Below, piece after piece: positions 1-10,100 of a stretch of 64,000 bases of DNA. How positions within the stretch are numbered: position 1 is the first letter of the stretch; each line of letters begins with the position of its first letter. Position numbers and translations under genes: made by a program. Where the stretch lies: contig JAITTY010000006.1 of NCBI GenBank assembly GCA_031286695.1, positions 682,001 to 746,000 on the forward strand, in the 5' to 3' direction. Below the pieces are notes generated by a model, which worked only from the letters and a program-made list of their open reading frames with translations, made no database searches and was not told the origin of the DNA. This DNA is from Sphingobacterium sp. Lineage in GTDB: Bacteria > Bacteroidota > Bacteroidia > Sphingobacteriales > Sphingobacteriaceae.

Positions 1-202
1 GATTACGGCGATGAACTTAAAAACAATCCATCAGAAACTTCCAGCCGAGCTGTTTGCGCGTACCAGTAAATCTTATCTGATTAATTTGTCGTTTATTGAT
101 TCTTTTGATAACCATACGGTTTACATCGACAAATTTGAAATTCCGATCGGAGAAATCTATCGGGAATCTTTCTTCAAACAGTATACTGGAGGACTGCTGT
201 AA
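1..202 (+). CDS. LytTR-family response regulator, C-terminal part only
   Basis: Only the last 67 or so codons are in the window; the reading frame is open from base 2, so the ATG at 11 is internal. The fragment contains the typical end of a LytTR DNA-binding domain: an 'H.KLP..LF.R.SKSYLIN' stretch followed by 'I.SFDN..VYI....IPIGE.YR..FF'. LytTR domains bind paired direct repeats and usually follow a REC domain, with a histidine kinase next to them; both would lie upstream of the window. Its convergent neighbour is the small minus-strand gene ending at 216, only 13 bases away. The family call is firm; partner and targets cannot be judged here. Confidence 0.85.
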   Translation, partial: ITAMNLKTIHQKLPAELFARTSKSYLINLSFIDSFDNHTVYIDKFEIPIGEIYRESFFKQYTGGLL

Positions 203-215
203 TCTATTGGTCGCA

Positions 216-455
216 TTAGGCGACCACAAACCGATCGAGGAAATCAACTTGGATACCATGACCATGTAGAAAATTTGTGAGGTAGTCAACGGAGCACTCT
301 TCTGTTTCGACTCTGAAAATAGCATCTTCATCATCTAGATCGACTGTAGCATCTTGTATTTGTGGAAGATGGGTCTTGACCAATTGCATCAAAAAATTCT
401 TCTTGTCCTTCGTCTTTACCGAACTTTTAAAAATCAACACTTGCCTAACTTTCAT
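216..455 (-). CDS. small conserved hypothetical protein (79 aa), possible ferredoxin-like fold
   Basis: A 79-residue protein if started at the second in-frame Met (position 455, MKVRQVLIF); an upstream Met at 485 would add ten residues without a clear reason. It has the pattern strand (VRQVLIFKSSV), helix (DKKNFLMQLVKTHL), strand (ATVDLDDEDAIFRVET), helix (SVDYLTNFLHGHG), strand (QVDFLD), like the beta-alpha-beta-beta-alpha-beta fold of heavy-metal-associated domains. There is no CxxC metal motif, so metal binding is not implied. Cytoplasmic, acidic, no signal peptide. Function unknown; it may be a self-standing regulatory or chaperone-like domain. Confidence 0.6.
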   Translation of the reverse strand: MKVRQVLIFKSSVKTKDKKNFLMQLVKTHLPQIQDATVDLDDEDAIFRVETEECSVDYLTNFLHGHGIQVDFLDRFVVA

Positions 456-719
456 CACTACTAATTTATACATGTTCAAAATCATTTGATGTACCTGTTC
501 ATCGGAGACATCTTTACAAATCTAGGTTCTTGGTTACTCCATACAAGCTATATTATACGAAAGCATTTAATTTTTATACAAAACAAGGTTGGGCAGGTAG
601 TATGTAAATATCTTAGATCCGATGGAAAGGGAAGAGGGCTATCAATTCTAAATTTCTACAGAAAGGTATCGCATTTTTGTCAGAAGCTACAGTTAAATAG
701 CTTTTTTAAGTGTTAAAAT
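456..719. other. intergenic region, upstream of two divergent genes
   Basis: 264 bases between the start of the small minus-strand gene and the TauE-like gene. I see no coding frame that looks real and no full TAnnTTTG promoter box with a matching -33 element. A small hairpin with six-base arms (684-689 with 698-703) and a run of six T sits just before the transporter start; it could be a weak terminator or attenuator. Confidence 0.4.
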
Positions 720-1751
720 ATGATTACAAGTTTAGTTGTCCTGTTTTTAAGTACAATAGTAGCTTTTTGGATCAGCGCTATCTGTGGCGGAGGGGCAAGT
801 CTTATCCTTATTCCCCTGTTGAATTTTATGTTGCCTTCATCGGTTATTCCGTTCTCGTTGACTATCGGTACATTTACGAGTTCAGTGTCAAGAATAGTCG
901 TTTTTAAACGGAATATTAATTGGAAAATCTTTTTGTGGTTTGTTCCGTTTTCCATTCCGGCTGTACTGCTGGGAGGATATCTGATCAAATATATTGAACC
1001 TTCTTATTTGCAGTTGATTGTCGCTTTTTTCTTGATCGGAAACATTCCGCAATTATTTAAATCAAAAAAGACCGACTTACCAGTACAAAGTAAATATTCG
1101 AGATCTTTTTTGGCCATTATCGGTTTTCTTTCCGGCTTTGTTTCTGGAATTACGGGCGCAATTGGGCTCTTGTTCAATCGGTTTTATTTGCGGATGGGCT
1201 TATCCAAAGAGGAGATTATAGCCACCCGTGCTGCCAATGAAGTGTTTTTGCACCTTGTAAAGCTTATTATTTATATTGCCCTGGGTTTGTATTCTAAGGC
1301 AGCTTTGGGCCTGGGCCTCGCAATTGCTTTGGCAACAATAATCTCTTCGGTGACGGTTAAGTTTATATTACCGTATTTTAGTGATCAGCTCTTTAAAAAA
1401 ATAGGTTATGGTGCTATGGTCGTTTCGGGAGTTGTGTTGTTGGCAAGCAGTTCGCGAAAGATCGTCGATCAGAATGGTTTACAGGTTGCTTTAGAACACT
1501 TGGAGAATAAAACGGAACTTGCCTTGAGCTGGAGAGAAACAAATTTTGTCTTGGAGTATAGCAAAACACATGGACTGGAATTTGAGCGATCAATCCATTG
1601 GACGGGGCTGCCGCTCCAGCTCCAGCAAAAGTATTTTGCCCTAAGCAAAAGCCATAGCAATATCTATATTGAAAAGGTTATGCGTTTTAGGAAAGGAGCG
1701 AGTTACGAGTTTTATTCTCATAAAGAAGGTCTATTAACACGCTTGGATTGA
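720..1751 (+). CDS. TauE/SafE-family membrane transporter with C-terminal extension
   Basis: Predicted inner-membrane transporter of the sulfite exporter TauE/SafE (DUF81) family, which moves small anions such as sulfite or organosulfonates; the substrate here is unknown. The first 245 or so residues show seven to eight hydrophobic segments, the N-terminal glycine-rich segment ICGGGASLILIPLLN typical of the first repeat, and the second-repeat counterpart GFLSGFVSGITGAIG. The protein is 343 residues, about 90 longer than the usual 250-260; residues from about 250 onward (QVALEHLENKTELALSW and following) are soluble and mixed alpha/beta with no recognised domain. It stands alone on the plus strand, followed by 137 bases before the deacetylase gene. 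Confidence 0.85.
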   Translation: MITSLVVLFLSTIVAFWISAICGGGASLILIPLLNFMLPSSVIPFSLTIGTFTSSVSRIVVFKRNINWKIFLWFVPFSIPAVLLGGYLIKYIEPSYLQLIVAFFLIGNIPQLFKSKKTDLPVQSKYSRSFLAIIGFLSGFVSGITGAIGLLFNRFYLRMGLSKEEIIATRAANEVFLHLVKLIIYIALGLYSKAALGLGLAIALATIISSVTVKFILPYFSDQLFKKIGYGAMVVSGVVLLASSSRKIVDQNGLQVALEHLENKTELALSWRETNFVLEYSKTHGLEFERSIHWTGLPLQLQQKYFALSKSHSNIYIEKVMRFRKGASYEFYSHKEGLLTRLD

Positions 1752-1852
1752 TTGTAAGTCTTGTTTTTTTTTGTTAATCTGTTTGTTTTTAGTATTTTAT
1801 GTCTATTATAATATATAATCTATCTATTTACTAGATTATTAGAAATTATTAC

Positions 1853-1860
1853 TATATTTG
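1853..1860 (+). promoter_or_regulatory. candidate -7 box TATATTTG upstream of PIG-L gene
   Basis: TATATTTG matches the Bacteroidota sigma-ABfr -7 consensus TAnnTTTG exactly and lies 29 bases before the ATG at 1889. No clear TTTG -33 element is seen about 20 bases upstream (the region is AT-rich with TTTA at 1827), so the call is moderate. An AGGAAGG stretch about six bases before the ATG is a rare good Shine-Dalgarno for this group. Confidence 0.45.
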
Positions 1861-1888
1861 AGCCGTAGAAATATTTAGTAGGAAGGAT

Positions 1889-4333
1889 ATGGCATTGGAA
1901 TTTTTAACACAGCAGGCGCAGGCACAGCATTTGGATCAGGCTTTTTCGTATAAAGAACAAGTAATGATGCGAGCGTTGTGTATGCTCAGAATATCTGATC
2001 GTGTTTTATATATCGGTGCCCATCCGGATGACGAAAATAATAAGTTGTTGACCTTTTTGGCGCAACATCAATTGGTCGATACGGCCTACCTTTCTCTGAC
2101 ACGCGGTGAAGGCGGACAGAATTTTATAGGTACAGAAAAGGGAGTAGATCTAGGGGTACTTCGGGTGCAGGAATCACTTTCCGCACGTAAAATAGAAGGA
2201 ACAAGACAGTTTTTTACACGGGCTAAGGATTTTGGGTTTGCAAAAACAGTGGATGAAACGTTGGCACGATGGGATGAAAACGCTGTGCTCGCCGATATCG
2301 TATGGACCATCCGTTATTTTCGTCCCACGGCCATTGTAACGCGATTTTCACCAGATGTACCTGACTTACATGGACATCATCAAGCCTCAGCAATCTTAAT
2401 AACAAAAGCTTTTGATCTGGCCGCTGATCCAACAGCTTACAGTGAACAGTTGACTGAACTGGCGCCTTGGCAGACTAGGCAATTACTTTGGAATGTATAT
2501 CAGGATAGTGGTGTTAAAGATATCGGCGGAGAAGTGCTGCCTTTGCCTGACTATCTTTCTTTGGAAATCCCAGTGACGCATAGTTCTTTGGGTTTACATT
2601 ATGGTGAAATTGCAGCAGAAAGCCGTAACAGGCATCGTTCTCAGGCCATGGGAAGTCTGGTACAGCATCATCCGAGTATCGAATATTTTGAATTGTTAAA
2701 AGGTGAATTGGTCGGTTCAGAGACTGCGAACACTATTTTTACGCAGTCTTCAGTGCAAGATTCTTATGCAATTGTATTCAATCGGTTGGTGGATGAGCTG
2801 ATCGTGAAACGTGAGTCAAACAGGACAGAGCTCACATTGGAGCTTGCGGCGATTTTATTTTGGATGAAGATTGTTCCCGAAGATCATATTATTCATCAGA
2901 AGCGGGCCGAGGTGGAACGTCTTCTGCTGGATAGTGCGGGTGTCTCCTTGGAAGTACAGGCATCGGAGGAACTATGGGTGCCAGGAAAGGAAGTTAACGT
3001 GGTCCTGCATGTTCATATTCCAGTAGAGTCCAATCTGGAATTAACGGCAGTAAACGTTCCTTTTATTCAGGGAACAGGACAGATAGACTATCCATTGTCG
3101 GCATCGAAAGCGATTCATTTAAGTGGTCAGCTTCTTGATACAATTTCACCTTCTTTTCCAACTTGGTTGAGCTCAGATGGTGATGCTCACAATTATGCCC
3201 CTGTATCGCCTGCGCATGTTGTATTGACAGATTATGGAACTGAATTGGAAGTTGATCTGGAACTAGAATTTGCAGGCCTGTCGATCGCGGTTAAACGGCC
3301 TGTGTTGCATGCCGGTAATCCTGTTGTGGTGGCTCCTCCGGTAACAGCAACTTTTGATTCGGAAATAGTGGTGCTATCTGATGCAGCCAAACGTTCAATT
3401 TCGTTGGAGCTGCAATCGACAGTATCTGAATCGCTACCGATAAGCGTGAGGTTGACCCTTCCTGATGGGCTGAATGCATTTCCGAAGGAAATTAATCTCA
3501 ACATCGCGGGTAATTCGACTGAAAGACTTTATTTTGAGCTGAGTTCATCTTCTCAACAAGAACAGATTCAAGAGATTGGATTTGAGATTGAGACGATTAC
3601 CGGTGTATATGCTTTGACATCCAAAAGTATCGTTTATCCGCATGTGGATAAAATAACCTATTTTCCCAAAGGCCTATTACGGGTTTTAAACTTACCGGTG
3701 AATATTACAGCACAGAAAGTTGCCTATATCTCGGGGATGAATGATGAACTCGCAGGGAGTTTGCGTCAGCTTGTTGGTCAGTTGGAGATTATTCCAATTG
3801 AGAAAATTGGGGAAGTAGATCTTGTCACTTTTGATGCAGTGGTTCTGGGCATACGCATATACAATACACATCCCTTAATAACGGGATTTCATCAGCTCTT
3901 TCATCAATATGTTGAGCAAGGCGGTGTATTGATTACGCAGTATAATACACCGTATGACCTGCATTTGAAGGAGGTTGGGCTTTACCCTTTGGCTGTTTCC
4001 CAAGAAAGAATGACCGATACCGAAAGCCACATTTCATTTTTGAATCGGGCCCATCGTATCCTGAATTATCCGAATGCTATCGGGCAGCATGATTTTCAAA
4101 ATTGGGTGCAGGACCGGGCGCTTTTTATCCCTCAAAAATGGCCTGCTGATTTTGAACCGATCCTGCGCGGTCACAATGGAGAGAGTGGGGATGAGGATGG
4201 TTTGTTGCTGCTTCGCAAGCAAGGAAAGGGTTATTACATCTATAATAGTTTGTCCCTCTTTAGACAACTACCAGCAGGGGTAGCGGGTGCATATCGCCTT
4301 TTTGCGAATATGTTATCCCTGGCTTCGAACTAA
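1889..4333 (+). CDS. PIG-L family deacetylase with large C-terminal region
   Basis: Zn-dependent N-deacetylase of the PIG-L/LmbE family, which removes N-acetyl groups from GlcNAc-type substrates. The metal site is visible as AHPDDE (residues 44-49) and HGHH (161-164), with the TRGEGGQN segment at 71-78 near the active site. The remaining 550 residues hold beta-rich NEW3/CARDB-like segments and, from about residue 610, an alpha/beta domain resembling GATase1/ThuA-like folds (VAYISGMND, LGIRIYNTH, GGVLITQYN). Bacteroidota relatives of this 800-residue architecture are usually exported, but this protein begins MALEFLTQQAQ without a hydrophobic segment, and a TGA lies in frame upstream, so no signal peptide can be recovered. 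Substrate is unknown; the neighbouring hexosaminidase makes an amino sugar plausible. Confidence 0.85.
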   Translation: MALEFLTQQAQAQHLDQAFSYKEQVMMRALCMLRISDRVLYIGAHPDDENNKLLTFLAQHQLVDTAYLSLTRGEGGQNFIGTEKGVDLGVLRVQESLSARKIEGTRQFFTRAKDFGFAKTVDETLARWDENAVLADIVWTIRYFRPTAIVTRFSPDVPDLHGHHQASAILITKAFDLAADPTAYSEQLTELAPWQTRQLLWNVYQDSGVKDIGGEVLPLPDYLSLEIPVTHSSLGLHYGEIAAESRNRHRSQAMGSLVQHHPSIEYFELLKGELVGSETANTIFTQSSVQDSYAIVFNRLVDELIVKRESNRTELTLELAAILFWMKIVPEDHIIHQKRAEVERLLLDSAGVSLEVQASEELWVPGKEVNVVLHVHIPVESNLELTAVNVPFIQGTGQIDYPLSASKAIHLSGQLLDTISPSFPTWLSSDGDAHNYAPVSPAHVVLTDYGTELEVDLELEFAGLSIAVKRPVLHAGNPVVVAPPVTATFDSEIVVLSDAAKRSISLELQSTVSESLPISVRLTLPDGLNAFPKEINLNIAGNSTERLYFELSSSSQQEQIQEIGFEIETITGVYALTSKSIVYPHVDKITYFPKGLLRVLNLPVNITAQKVAYISGMNDELAGSLRQLVGQLEIIPIEKIGEVDLVTFDAVVLGIRIYNTHPLITGFHQLFHQYVEQGGVLITQYNTPYDLHLKEVGLYPLAVSQERMTDTESHISFLNRAHRILNYPNAIGQHDFQNWVQDRALFIPQKWPADFEPILRGHNGESGDEDGLLLLRKQGKGYYIYNSLSLFRQLPAGVAGAYRLFANMLSLASN

Positions 4334-4433
4334 ACCGCTATTTTTTTCTGAACGCGTTTGATGTTATTGGTTAGAAAGAATCTTCTTTTGCTTTCATTGC
4401 TGTTGGTGTGTGCGAAGTCATGAAAGTTTGGTG

Positions 4434-4475
4434 GTGCAAAAAATATCCCCAGTGAGGGGTGACTTCACTGGGGAT
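4434..4475 (-). terminator. rho-independent terminator of the GH20 gene
   Basis: Arms ATCCCCAGTGA (4445-4455) and TCACTGGGGAT (4465-4475) pair perfectly over 11 bases with a 9-base loop. On the minus strand the hairpin is followed by ATATTTTTTGC, giving the U-tract. It lies just beyond the stop codon of the minus-strand hexosaminidase. Confidence 0.8.
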
Positions 4476-4481
4476 GGAATT

Positions 4482-4505
4482 ATCGCTATCTGATAGTGAT
4501 TTTTT
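4482..4505 (+). terminator. probable terminator of the PIG-L gene
   Basis: ATCGCTA (4482-4488) pairs with TAGTGAT (4494-4500) allowing one G-U pair, followed by six T on the plus strand. It reaches into the last codons of the convergent hexosaminidase gene. Confidence 0.5.
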
Positions 4506-6795
4506 AATCCTTTTTATGGAAAAAGGATTCTTTTGGAATTTCAATCACTTCTGAATCATTGACACTATATTGAAGTTTTAAGGTAAAACCTCCTCCTGCC
4601 TCAATAAAATCTACAGCAATTGGATGGTACCCCGGTTCCAAAGCGATTTGCCCGCTTTTCATAATTGGAGCATGCTGCCCGTCATTATTGACGACGAGCT
4701 GATCGTGTATCCGCAGGACACCGCCATCATCACATGTGAAATAGAAATTATAGATTCCTTTTTCCTTGACATAGATATACCCTCTTATTTTTGCACCGAA
4801 TGAAGGCATCTTGATGGTATCGCTTAAGGCGACATTGCTGATCACTTCCCGGCGAACTTGAGGCCCCGTAATGGCAGAAGTGTTAGCAAAAGTTCCGTTG
4901 AAAAGTGTTGTCGTAAGCCCTGGAGCTAGGCTATTATCATCGGGTTTTATGCTCTTTTTCCAGGTGTCATTTTTAAAATCAACCTGATAAAGTTCGCTTT
5001 TTGCACCCGAAGAAGAAATGGTTGCAAAACGAATAGGGCCCTCCTTTTTAACGACAAGCGAACCGTTCAGTACGGAGCTTTGCTGTGTTGGTAGGCTGCC
5101 ATCTGTGGTATAATGTATTTGATTTTGAGGAAGCTCATTCGCGACCTTTAGGGTCGATTGCCCGTCGACAATCACTTGTGTTTCAGCAAAACCTTTCAGG
5201 TCTGGCATGCGATACCGCAAACCCATTTTGTTCCAAAGTCCAAAGTGAGCAATTACACGATTTCTATAGCTATCATACAGTGATCTGTTGGTCCATACGC
5301 GTTCCGACAAAGCGCTTAGCCTTGGAAGAATCATAAACTCCAACCGAGCGGTGGACGGGATCATTTCTGTCCAGATATTCGCTTGAGCACCTTGGATCAG
5401 CGGTGCTTTTTGACTGGATATATCCGAAAGGACCACGCTCATATTGTAAACAGCGTCTAGGCTGCTGCTATTCGGAAGGTAATCAAAATAAAGCGGATTT
5501 GTGGGCGTCATAATAACCCGGTGACCCCTGTCCACAGCTTCCATAGGGGCATTCTTTACCCAACCACGCCAGTACATGACCATCATGCTGGTGTCGGAAC
5601 TTCCGTCCAGGATTTCATCCCAGCCGATGCTCTGTTTATTCTTTGAACGAATAAAATTGTTCACCCGTTTGACGAAATAACTTTGCAAGTCATGTAAGTT
5701 TGCTATTTGCTTTTCTTTCATAAAAGCTTGGGCCGCTGCTGATTTTGACCAGGAGTCTTTTTCGACCTCATCTGCTCCGATGTGAATATAATGCGAAGGG
5801 AATAAGTCAACGATTTCGCTTAGCACGTTCTCAACGAAGGTATAACTGCTTTCTTTCCAGGGGCTGATCGGTACAGAGAATTGTTTTCCCCAGCCCGCGG
5901 ATTGGCTGTCCAACAGGAGTTCAGGATAAGCCTTTGTAGCCACCATCATATGTCCAGGCATATCTATTTCAGGAATGATTTCTATTTGTCGGCTGCCCGC
6001 ATAAGCTACAATGTCCCTGATATCCTGTTGTGTATAAAAACCGCCATATTCTTCCTTTCCGTTTGTTGTGCGGATAAGTTCCTTGGGCAGATTAAAGTCG
6101 GGATTTTCCTTGGCTTTCACAAAGCAGGCAGAATCCTGATTGTTATACGTCCGCCAAGCCCCTTGTTCGGTTAGTTTGGGGTATTTTTTGATTTCTATGC
6201 GCCAACCTTGATCGTCTGTCAGGTGCAGGTGAAATTTGTTGAACTTGTAGGTTGCAAGTAGATCGATAAATTTATAAATATAATCTTTTGGAAAAAAATG
6301 ACGGGCTACATCGAGTTCGACACCTCGCCATTGGAAAGCTGGCTTGTCTTTGACCGTTACATAGGGAAGAGCAAGCTTAGCTGTTGTTCCTGAGAGTAAA
6401 TATAATTGCTGGATTGTCTGTAATCCATAAAATGCACCCTTTTCAGATGCGGCGATGATCTGGATACCTTTTTGATCTATTATCAATTCATACCCCTCAT
6501 TTGAGAGCCCTTGATTTTTAATCAATTGCAATGTAGCGCTAGCTTTCTTTACGTTTTTTTTGTTCAGTTTCCCGAATAGGGAATGATCGATCCATCCCGA
6601 TAATGATTTAGAAGATAGGGCTGGATCAATATAGTAACCCAATTCTCGACCCTTTAGCTGAAAAAGGCCTGGCTTAGCCTCCAATTGCTGCGGAAATGGA
6701 ATGAGTTGAGGAAGTGCATTTTTTTGTTGCGCAAAATTTAGTGTCGGCAGGTAAAGGGCACAGGATAGGAGTAAGGTTGAGAAGATTTTATTCAT
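4504..6795 (-). CDS. secreted beta-N-acetylhexosaminidase, GH20, with PA14-like C-terminus
   Basis: Exo-acting beta-N-acetylhexosaminidase (GH20) that removes terminal GlcNAc or GalNAc. I start it at 6795 (MNKIFSTLLLSCALYLPTLNFAQ), which gives a clean signal peptide; an in-frame Met 15 codons earlier does not. Order: signal peptide, GH20b N-terminal domain (residues 25-145), catalytic TIM barrel (about 150-490) with the catalytic Asp-Glu pair at D342-E343 in HIGADE and the barrel motif HLHLTDDQGWRIE, a chitobiase C-terminal-type domain, and a PA14-like beta domain at the end (CDDGGVLRIHDQLVVNNDGQH). It is divergent from the hybrid two-component gene and convergent with the deacetylase. The product may stay periplasmic or reach the surface; no lipobox is seen. 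Confidence 0.93.
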   Translation of the reverse strand: MNKIFSTLLLSCALYLPTLNFAQQKNALPQLIPFPQQLEAKPGLFQLKGRELGYYIDPALSSKSLSGWIDHSLFGKLNKKNVKKASATLQLIKNQGLSNEGYELIIDQKGIQIIAASEKGAFYGLQTIQQLYLLSGTTAKLALPYVTVKDKPAFQWRGVELDVARHFFPKDYIYKFIDLLATYKFNKFHLHLTDDQGWRIEIKKYPKLTEQGAWRTYNNQDSACFVKAKENPDFNLPKELIRTTNGKEEYGGFYTQQDIRDIVAYAGSRQIEIIPEIDMPGHMMVATKAYPELLLDSQSAGWGKQFSVPISPWKESSYTFVENVLSEIVDLFPSHYIHIGADEVEKDSWSKSAAAQAFMKEKQIANLHDLQSYFVKRVNNFIRSKNKQSIGWDEILDGSSDTSMMVMYWRGWVKNAPMEAVDRGHRVIMTPTNPLYFDYLPNSSSLDAVYNMSVVLSDISSQKAPLIQGAQANIWTEMIPSTARLEFMILPRLSALSERVWTNRSLYDSYRNRVIAHFGLWNKMGLRYRMPDLKGFAETQVIVDGQSTLKVANELPQNQIHYTTDGSLPTQQSSVLNGSLVVKKEGPIRFATISSSGAKSELYQVDFKNDTWKKSIKPDDNSLAPGLTTTLFNGTFANTSAITGPQVRREVISNVALSDTIKMPSFGAKIRGYIYVKEKGIYNFYFTCDDGGVLRIHDQLVVNNDGQHAPIMKSGQIALEPGYHPIAVDFIEAGGGFTLKLQYSVNDSEVIEIPKESFFHKKD

Positions 6796-7158
6796 GAACG
6801 TGTTTTTGTGATTCACAAGTGTTATTAGATTTTGTTGCAATATACCAATATTTCAGGTATTGGCAGGTAATTTTAGTTGATCAATATTCCGTGAGATTAT
6901 GCGCTATATTCCTCTTGGTACTATTATAAATGTTTGTTTGACATTTATATATTTATTCTTATCTTTAACTTGAAAATAACCTTTATTTGAATGGGCCTAT
7001 GTTGTGTTTATATCCTGAATATTTTCATTGTATAGTTGTTGCGGTGCTCAACAATCTTGTAAAAAGGTGCAAATAGATTGGGGCGAATGATAGTCGGCAA
7101 AGGATCTCATCCAAGAGAACAGGTTGGTGTTGTTAACTTATTTGGTGGTGGTGGAGCT
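6796..7158. promoter_or_regulatory. divergent control region between GH20 and hybrid two-component genes
   Basis: 363 bases without a gene. A promoter candidate for the plus-strand regulator gene is TTTG at 6937-6940, a 19-base spacer and TATCTTTA at 6960-6967 (one mismatch to TAnnTTTG). A small inverted repeat, CCAATA (6845-6850) and TATTGG (6858-6863), lies about 50 bases upstream of the hexosaminidase start and could be an operator. Nothing else recognised. Confidence 0.4.
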
Positions 7159-10100
7159 ATGAAAAATTTTCTCATTATTATTGTTTTTCTTTGGCAGTTG
7201 GCCCATGTTTATGGACAGCCCAACAATGCCCATTTTTTTTCCCTTCAAGATGGCTTAAGCAATCAGCAGGTACTGGATATCGTACATGACGATGAAGGAT
7301 TTATGTGGGTAGCCACAGAGCTAGGGTTGAACCGTTATGCGGGAAAGTCTTTTAAATCGTATTATGCCGCCGATAAGCAGGACGGTCAATCAATCAATAG
7401 CAATGAAATTAATACGTTACTGTATGCAGACAGGAAAGTGTATATCGGAACAAGGTCCAATGGGCTGAATGTGCTTGACCTAGGTACAAATAGATTCAGT
7501 TATTATACACATGACGCAGCTAATCCAAAATCCATAGCCACGAATGATATTACGGATATGATTGAAGGCAAGGATGGGAAATTGTGGTTAGCGACCTACC
7601 ATCAAGGGGTGCAGCATTTTGATCCGGTAACGGGAGAATTTAGTCATTTCAATAAAAAGAATTTTCCGGGTCTTCCCGAAAATAGCATTTGGTCTCTGGC
7701 CGAAGATCAAAAAAGAATGCTTTACATCGGGCATGTTAACGAAGGTTTAACAATAATGGATCCCATTAGCCATTCTTTGAAACGACTAACTAATCACAAT
7801 ACCTCCGGACAATTACCGGATAATGAAATTAAAGTCTTGTTTTGTGATCAAGCCGGCAATATGTGGATAGGGACCCGAAAGGGGCTGGCTGTGTATCACC
7901 CAGCTTCCGGTAAACTACAGCAGGTTTCTTTGGCAGGATTGGCAAAAAATGGAAATGAACCTTTTGTGTATGCGATTAAGGAAATTGGTCATACATTGTG
8001 GATAGGGGCCGAATCGTCGCAACTCTTTTTATTGCAGCCGAGCTATGGTTATGATAAGCGTATTGAAGCTGTACAGCATGTCGAGCGTTTTGATCTGGGG
8101 AAAGGCAATAATACGATGGTCCAGCATATTACTCCCGATTGGTTTGGAAACGTTTGGCTAGCGTTATATGGTGGTGGCTTGGGAGTTGTGAGTCATATTT
8201 CCCGCTTCTTTAGTGTCTTTCCATCAGACAATATGCTGCCGGATCGACTGGCAACAGTGAGCAATGTATTGGTGGGTGAAAATCGGACAATACGTTTGGC
8301 GACTGAAGGCTCAGGTCTTGTCGAAATGAATGCAGAAGGGCGTTTATTGAGACAGATTACCAAAAATAATGGTGGGGCAGACGATTTCCTTCTAACAGCT
8401 TTTAAGGACCAGCATCAACATGTTTGGCTCGGATTACGTAAAGGTGGAATTGCCGTTCAATATGCTGGATCGTCCGTTTGGAAAACCATTGATTTAGGTG
8501 AGCCTGTGACAGAGGTACGGGCGATTTATGAGGACCATTTGGGACAGATCTGGTTTGCAGCGCATCAAGGGGTATTTATATATGATGAAGGAAAGGGGCG
8601 TGTCCAGAAGCTTTTGATCAACAAACCAATGCTTGGCGATTATGCGCCCCGAACGTTGATGGAAGATGGCAAACACAACATGTGGGTCGGAACTTATGGG
8701 CAAGGACTCTATGTTTACGATCCTCAGCATAAACTGCTTCGAAAAATGGACAAGGGTAATGGCTTGCAAAATAACACGATTAATCATTTGTTGCGGGACA
8801 GAAATGACAATATCTGGGTGGCTACAAATCAAGGACTGGCCGTACAGGAAGCGGGCAAGAAGATTGGTGATCTGTCTCTATTGATGCCTCCGGGAGGGAA
8901 TGCATGGCTTTTTGTCAATGGACTCGCAGAAGATCAGACTGGAAATATTTGGTGTGCGACCAAATCGGGGATGTTACGCTATGTCCCGAAAGAAAGACGT
9001 TTTCTACAATATGACCAGTCTTTCGGCTTGCCTTTGGGAGGTTTTATCAATGCAAGTGTAGGAAAAGACAGTGAAGGTCGACTGTATTTTGGGATGCAGG
9101 AAGGAATGTGTTATTTCAACCCAGCCACAATCCCGTCCAATTTACCAACCTCACCCCTAAGTATTAGCCGATTTATTGTTTTTCGATCCGGAGAGTCCGG
9201 TACACAGGTCGATAAATATCCCTCGCCGACAAAGGCAATTGAACTCAATTATGATGAGAATAGCTTTCGCATCGAACTTGCTGTCATGGACTTTGCTCTA
9301 GACGGCTTGGTCGAGTTTGGCTATAAATTGCAAGGGCTTAATAATGACTGGATTTTTCTGGGAAACGAGACCAACCTCGATTTTCGTAATATACCCTACG
9401 GTGAACATGAGCTGCTGATTCGCACCCGGATGAAAAATGGGCAATGGTCGCAGGACTACCAGCATCTATTGATCAAAATTGCGCCACCTTTTTATCTCAG
9501 TTTATCCGCCAAGATCGTGTATCTGCTCCTTGTGCTGCTAATTGGATATATTATCATTTCTTTCTATTTCAAAAAAATGAAAGCTGAATCCGAACTAAAA
9601 CTGAAAGAGCGGCAACATGTACAGGACGAACAGTTACATGCAGAGCGCATGAATTTCTATACGCATATAACACACGAGCTACGGACACCTTTGACGTTGA
9701 TTCTAGGCCCCCTTGAGGATCTGTCGCAGGAAAAACAGCTTGCTGGGAAACACCGCGAATTGGTTCAGACAGTTCAGAAAAGTGCCAATAGACTTTTCAC
9801 ATTGGTTAATCAGCTTTTGGAGTTTCGGAAGGTAGAATCGCAATTTAAGCCCTTTGTACCCGAAGCTGGATCCTTGGACGAAATGCTTGCAGATCTTACG
9901 CATAAATATAAAACATTGAATCACAAGCCAGGTCTCCGTGTGTTCTCCGAACTCCCTGACGAGGATATACGTACATTGTTTGATGCAGAAATTGTGCAGT
10001 TGATTGTAGACAATTTATTGTCGAATGCTTATAAATATACGATGTCTGGCTATATTAAACTAAGCCTGCGTTACGAAGGTACAGATTTAAATCACTGGGC

